In this document: piece by piece, positions 24,255 to 25,000 of the stretch
Numbering within the stretch: the first letter of the stretch is position 1
Layout: every line of letters starts with the position of its first letter
Assembly (NCBI GenBank): GCA_905221605.1
Contig: CAJNDS010002446.1
Coordinates: 1-25,000, forward strand
From: Symbiodinium natans
Taxonomy: Eukaryota > Sar > Dinophyceae > Suessiales > Symbiodiniaceae
Length of the DNA stretch: 25,000 nt
Direction: 5' to 3'
Made by a program: the position numbers and the translations under genes
The notes under the pieces: model-generated
Told to the model about the DNA's origin: nothing
What the model saw: the letters and a program-made list of their open reading frames with translations, nothing else
The model's database searches: none

Positions 24255-24354
24255 GCTTGGGGTTTGGGGTGTGGGATTTGGGGTTTTGGGTTCAGGCGTC
24301 AGAGTCCTCGCACGTGGGATTTGGGGTTGGGTTCAGGCGTCGGAGTCCTCGCAC
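24255..24354 (+). repeat. 43/41-bp tandem duplication with TTTGGGG units
   Basis: Copies at 24271-24313 and 24314-24354. Both begin GTGGGATTTGGGGTT and end AGTCCTCGCAC, and they differ by a 2-bp indel and one substitution. Confidence 0.95.
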
Positions 24355-24450
24355 CAGCATGTTGATTGCATTTGAGTTTTAGGGGCTTGTGCGGCTGGAG
24401 GGGGGAGATAACAGTCAATACAAGACTACCATTTGAAGCCCTGATACCTT

Positions 24451-24474
24451 GAACCCTAAACCCTAAACCCGAAA
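24451..24474 (-). repeat. CCCTAAA array, short
   Basis: Three units, the last CCCGAAA. Confidence 0.88.
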
Positions 24475-24599
24475 CGCCAACCAAAAGAGCTGCTGCCCAG
24501 TGGGTTCTGACACGCCGGATGTTACCGACGGAACAGACGCTGGGCATTCTCCAGGAGGGTGGCCATCACAATGACCACACACTCCTGGGCGCACACTCA

Positions 24600-24693
24600 C
24601 CCTAAACCCTAAACCCTAAACCCTAAACCCTAAACCCTAAACCCTAAGCCCTAAACCCCAAACCCCAAACCCCAAACCCCAAACCCTGAACCC
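24600..24693 (-). repeat. CCCTAAA array with CCCCAAA block
   Basis: About seven canonical units, one CCCTAAG, then four CCCCAAA and a CCCTGAA. Confidence 0.97.
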
Positions 24694-24853
24694 TCCTAGG
24701 GTGTAGAGAGTGTAGGCAAAGGTGTAGGCTAAAGCAAGGCCCTGAACAAAAACATTACCAGCTTGAGGTGGTCCTTCTGGGAAGATAGGATATATGCAGG
24801 GCTCTGCTTATGAGGCTTCAAGGCTTCTCTAAATTCACTGGACTAGGGTCGAG

Positions 24854-24882
24854 AGTTTAGGGGTTTAGGGTTTGGGGTCTAG
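24854..24882 (+). repeat. TTTAGGG array, short
   Basis: TTTAGGGG, TTTAGGG, TTTGGGG and TCTAGGC. Confidence 0.85.
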
Positions 24883-25000
24883 GCGTTGATACACAAGCAC
24901 CAGACACCTCAGAGCTTCGTTAGGGACGGCCAAAGGCACCAATGCCACTTTCCGCGGGTGCAAGTTTGTTGGTTCGCAGTTGCAGCAAGGAACCTCTGAC

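Noticed and set aside
1-25000. CRISPR array or bacterial origin
   Set aside because: The repeated units are tandem telomere heptamers with irregular, oppositely oriented blocks and variable spacers. There are no cas genes, operons or ribosome-binding sites.
1-25000. A true chromosome end
   Set aside because: Arrays face both ways and end internally many times; neither window edge is a terminal array (purine microsatellite at the left, unique sequence at the right).
1-25000. Eimeria R-segment identity
   Set aside because: Telomere-like repeats fit, but the CAG repeats characteristic of those segments are absent, so the assignment is left open.

Overview
This window looks like nuclear eukaryotic DNA, and I cannot support a single protein-coding gene, tRNA or rRNA in it. 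The DNA is a mosaic of roughly ninety short arrays of the Arabidopsis-type telomere heptamer TTTAGGG (or its complement CCCTAAA), separated by spacers mostly 50-300 bp long. By hand count the arrays split almost evenly between the two orientations (about 46 G-rich and 43 C-rich on the given strand). In the feature list, strand '+' means TTTAGGG reads on the given strand and '-' means CCCTAAA does. The host therefore probably uses TTTAGGG telomeres, as many green algae, dinoflagellates, cryptophytes, chromerids and coccidian apicomplexans do. Eimeria 'R' chromosome segments are a known case of dispersed AAACCCT repeats, but they are also rich in CAG repeats, and I see none here. A green alga or other protist with an expanded repeat genome fits at least as well. 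The species is not determined.

Layout. 0-1 kb: a purine microsatellite, a telomere array flanked by a 24-bp direct repeat, a 9-bp/63-bp higher-order repeat and a GAT microsatellite. 1-13.5 kb: dense alternating arrays and spacers, including a 203-bp inverted-repeat element (3623-3825), a large inverted repeat around two oppositely facing arrays (5514-5929), a GGGAAGGGAT minisatellite (6170-6360), poly-G tracts, an octamer CCCCTAAA block (9125-9304) and a decamer block (11641-11758). 13.5-15.6 kb: the longest array-poor stretch, with no recognisable gene. 15.7-23.8 kb: dense arrays again, interrupted by a 423-bp transposon-like element (16259-16681) that seems to have inserted into a CCCTAAA array. 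The region ends in a long block of variant 7-mers and 9-mers (23488-23825). 23.8-25 kb: sparser arrays, one open but unrecognised reading frame and a small tandem duplication.

The spacers are not simply unique sequence. By eye several share diverged motifs: a CCTTATAANCCCCTTRAA-like core, a 34-bp block at 4728 and (inverted) at 8921, a roughly 100-bp block at 14665 and 18271, and a poly-G-led block at 8857 and 22240. The window is best read as an accumulation of telomere-repeat insertions and small non-autonomous elements. Every TTTAGGG array of three or more units puts stop codons in all six frames, which explains the absence of long reading frames. The longer frames that do exist lie in repeats whose unit length is a multiple of three, or in arrays whose units have lost the TAG/TAA.
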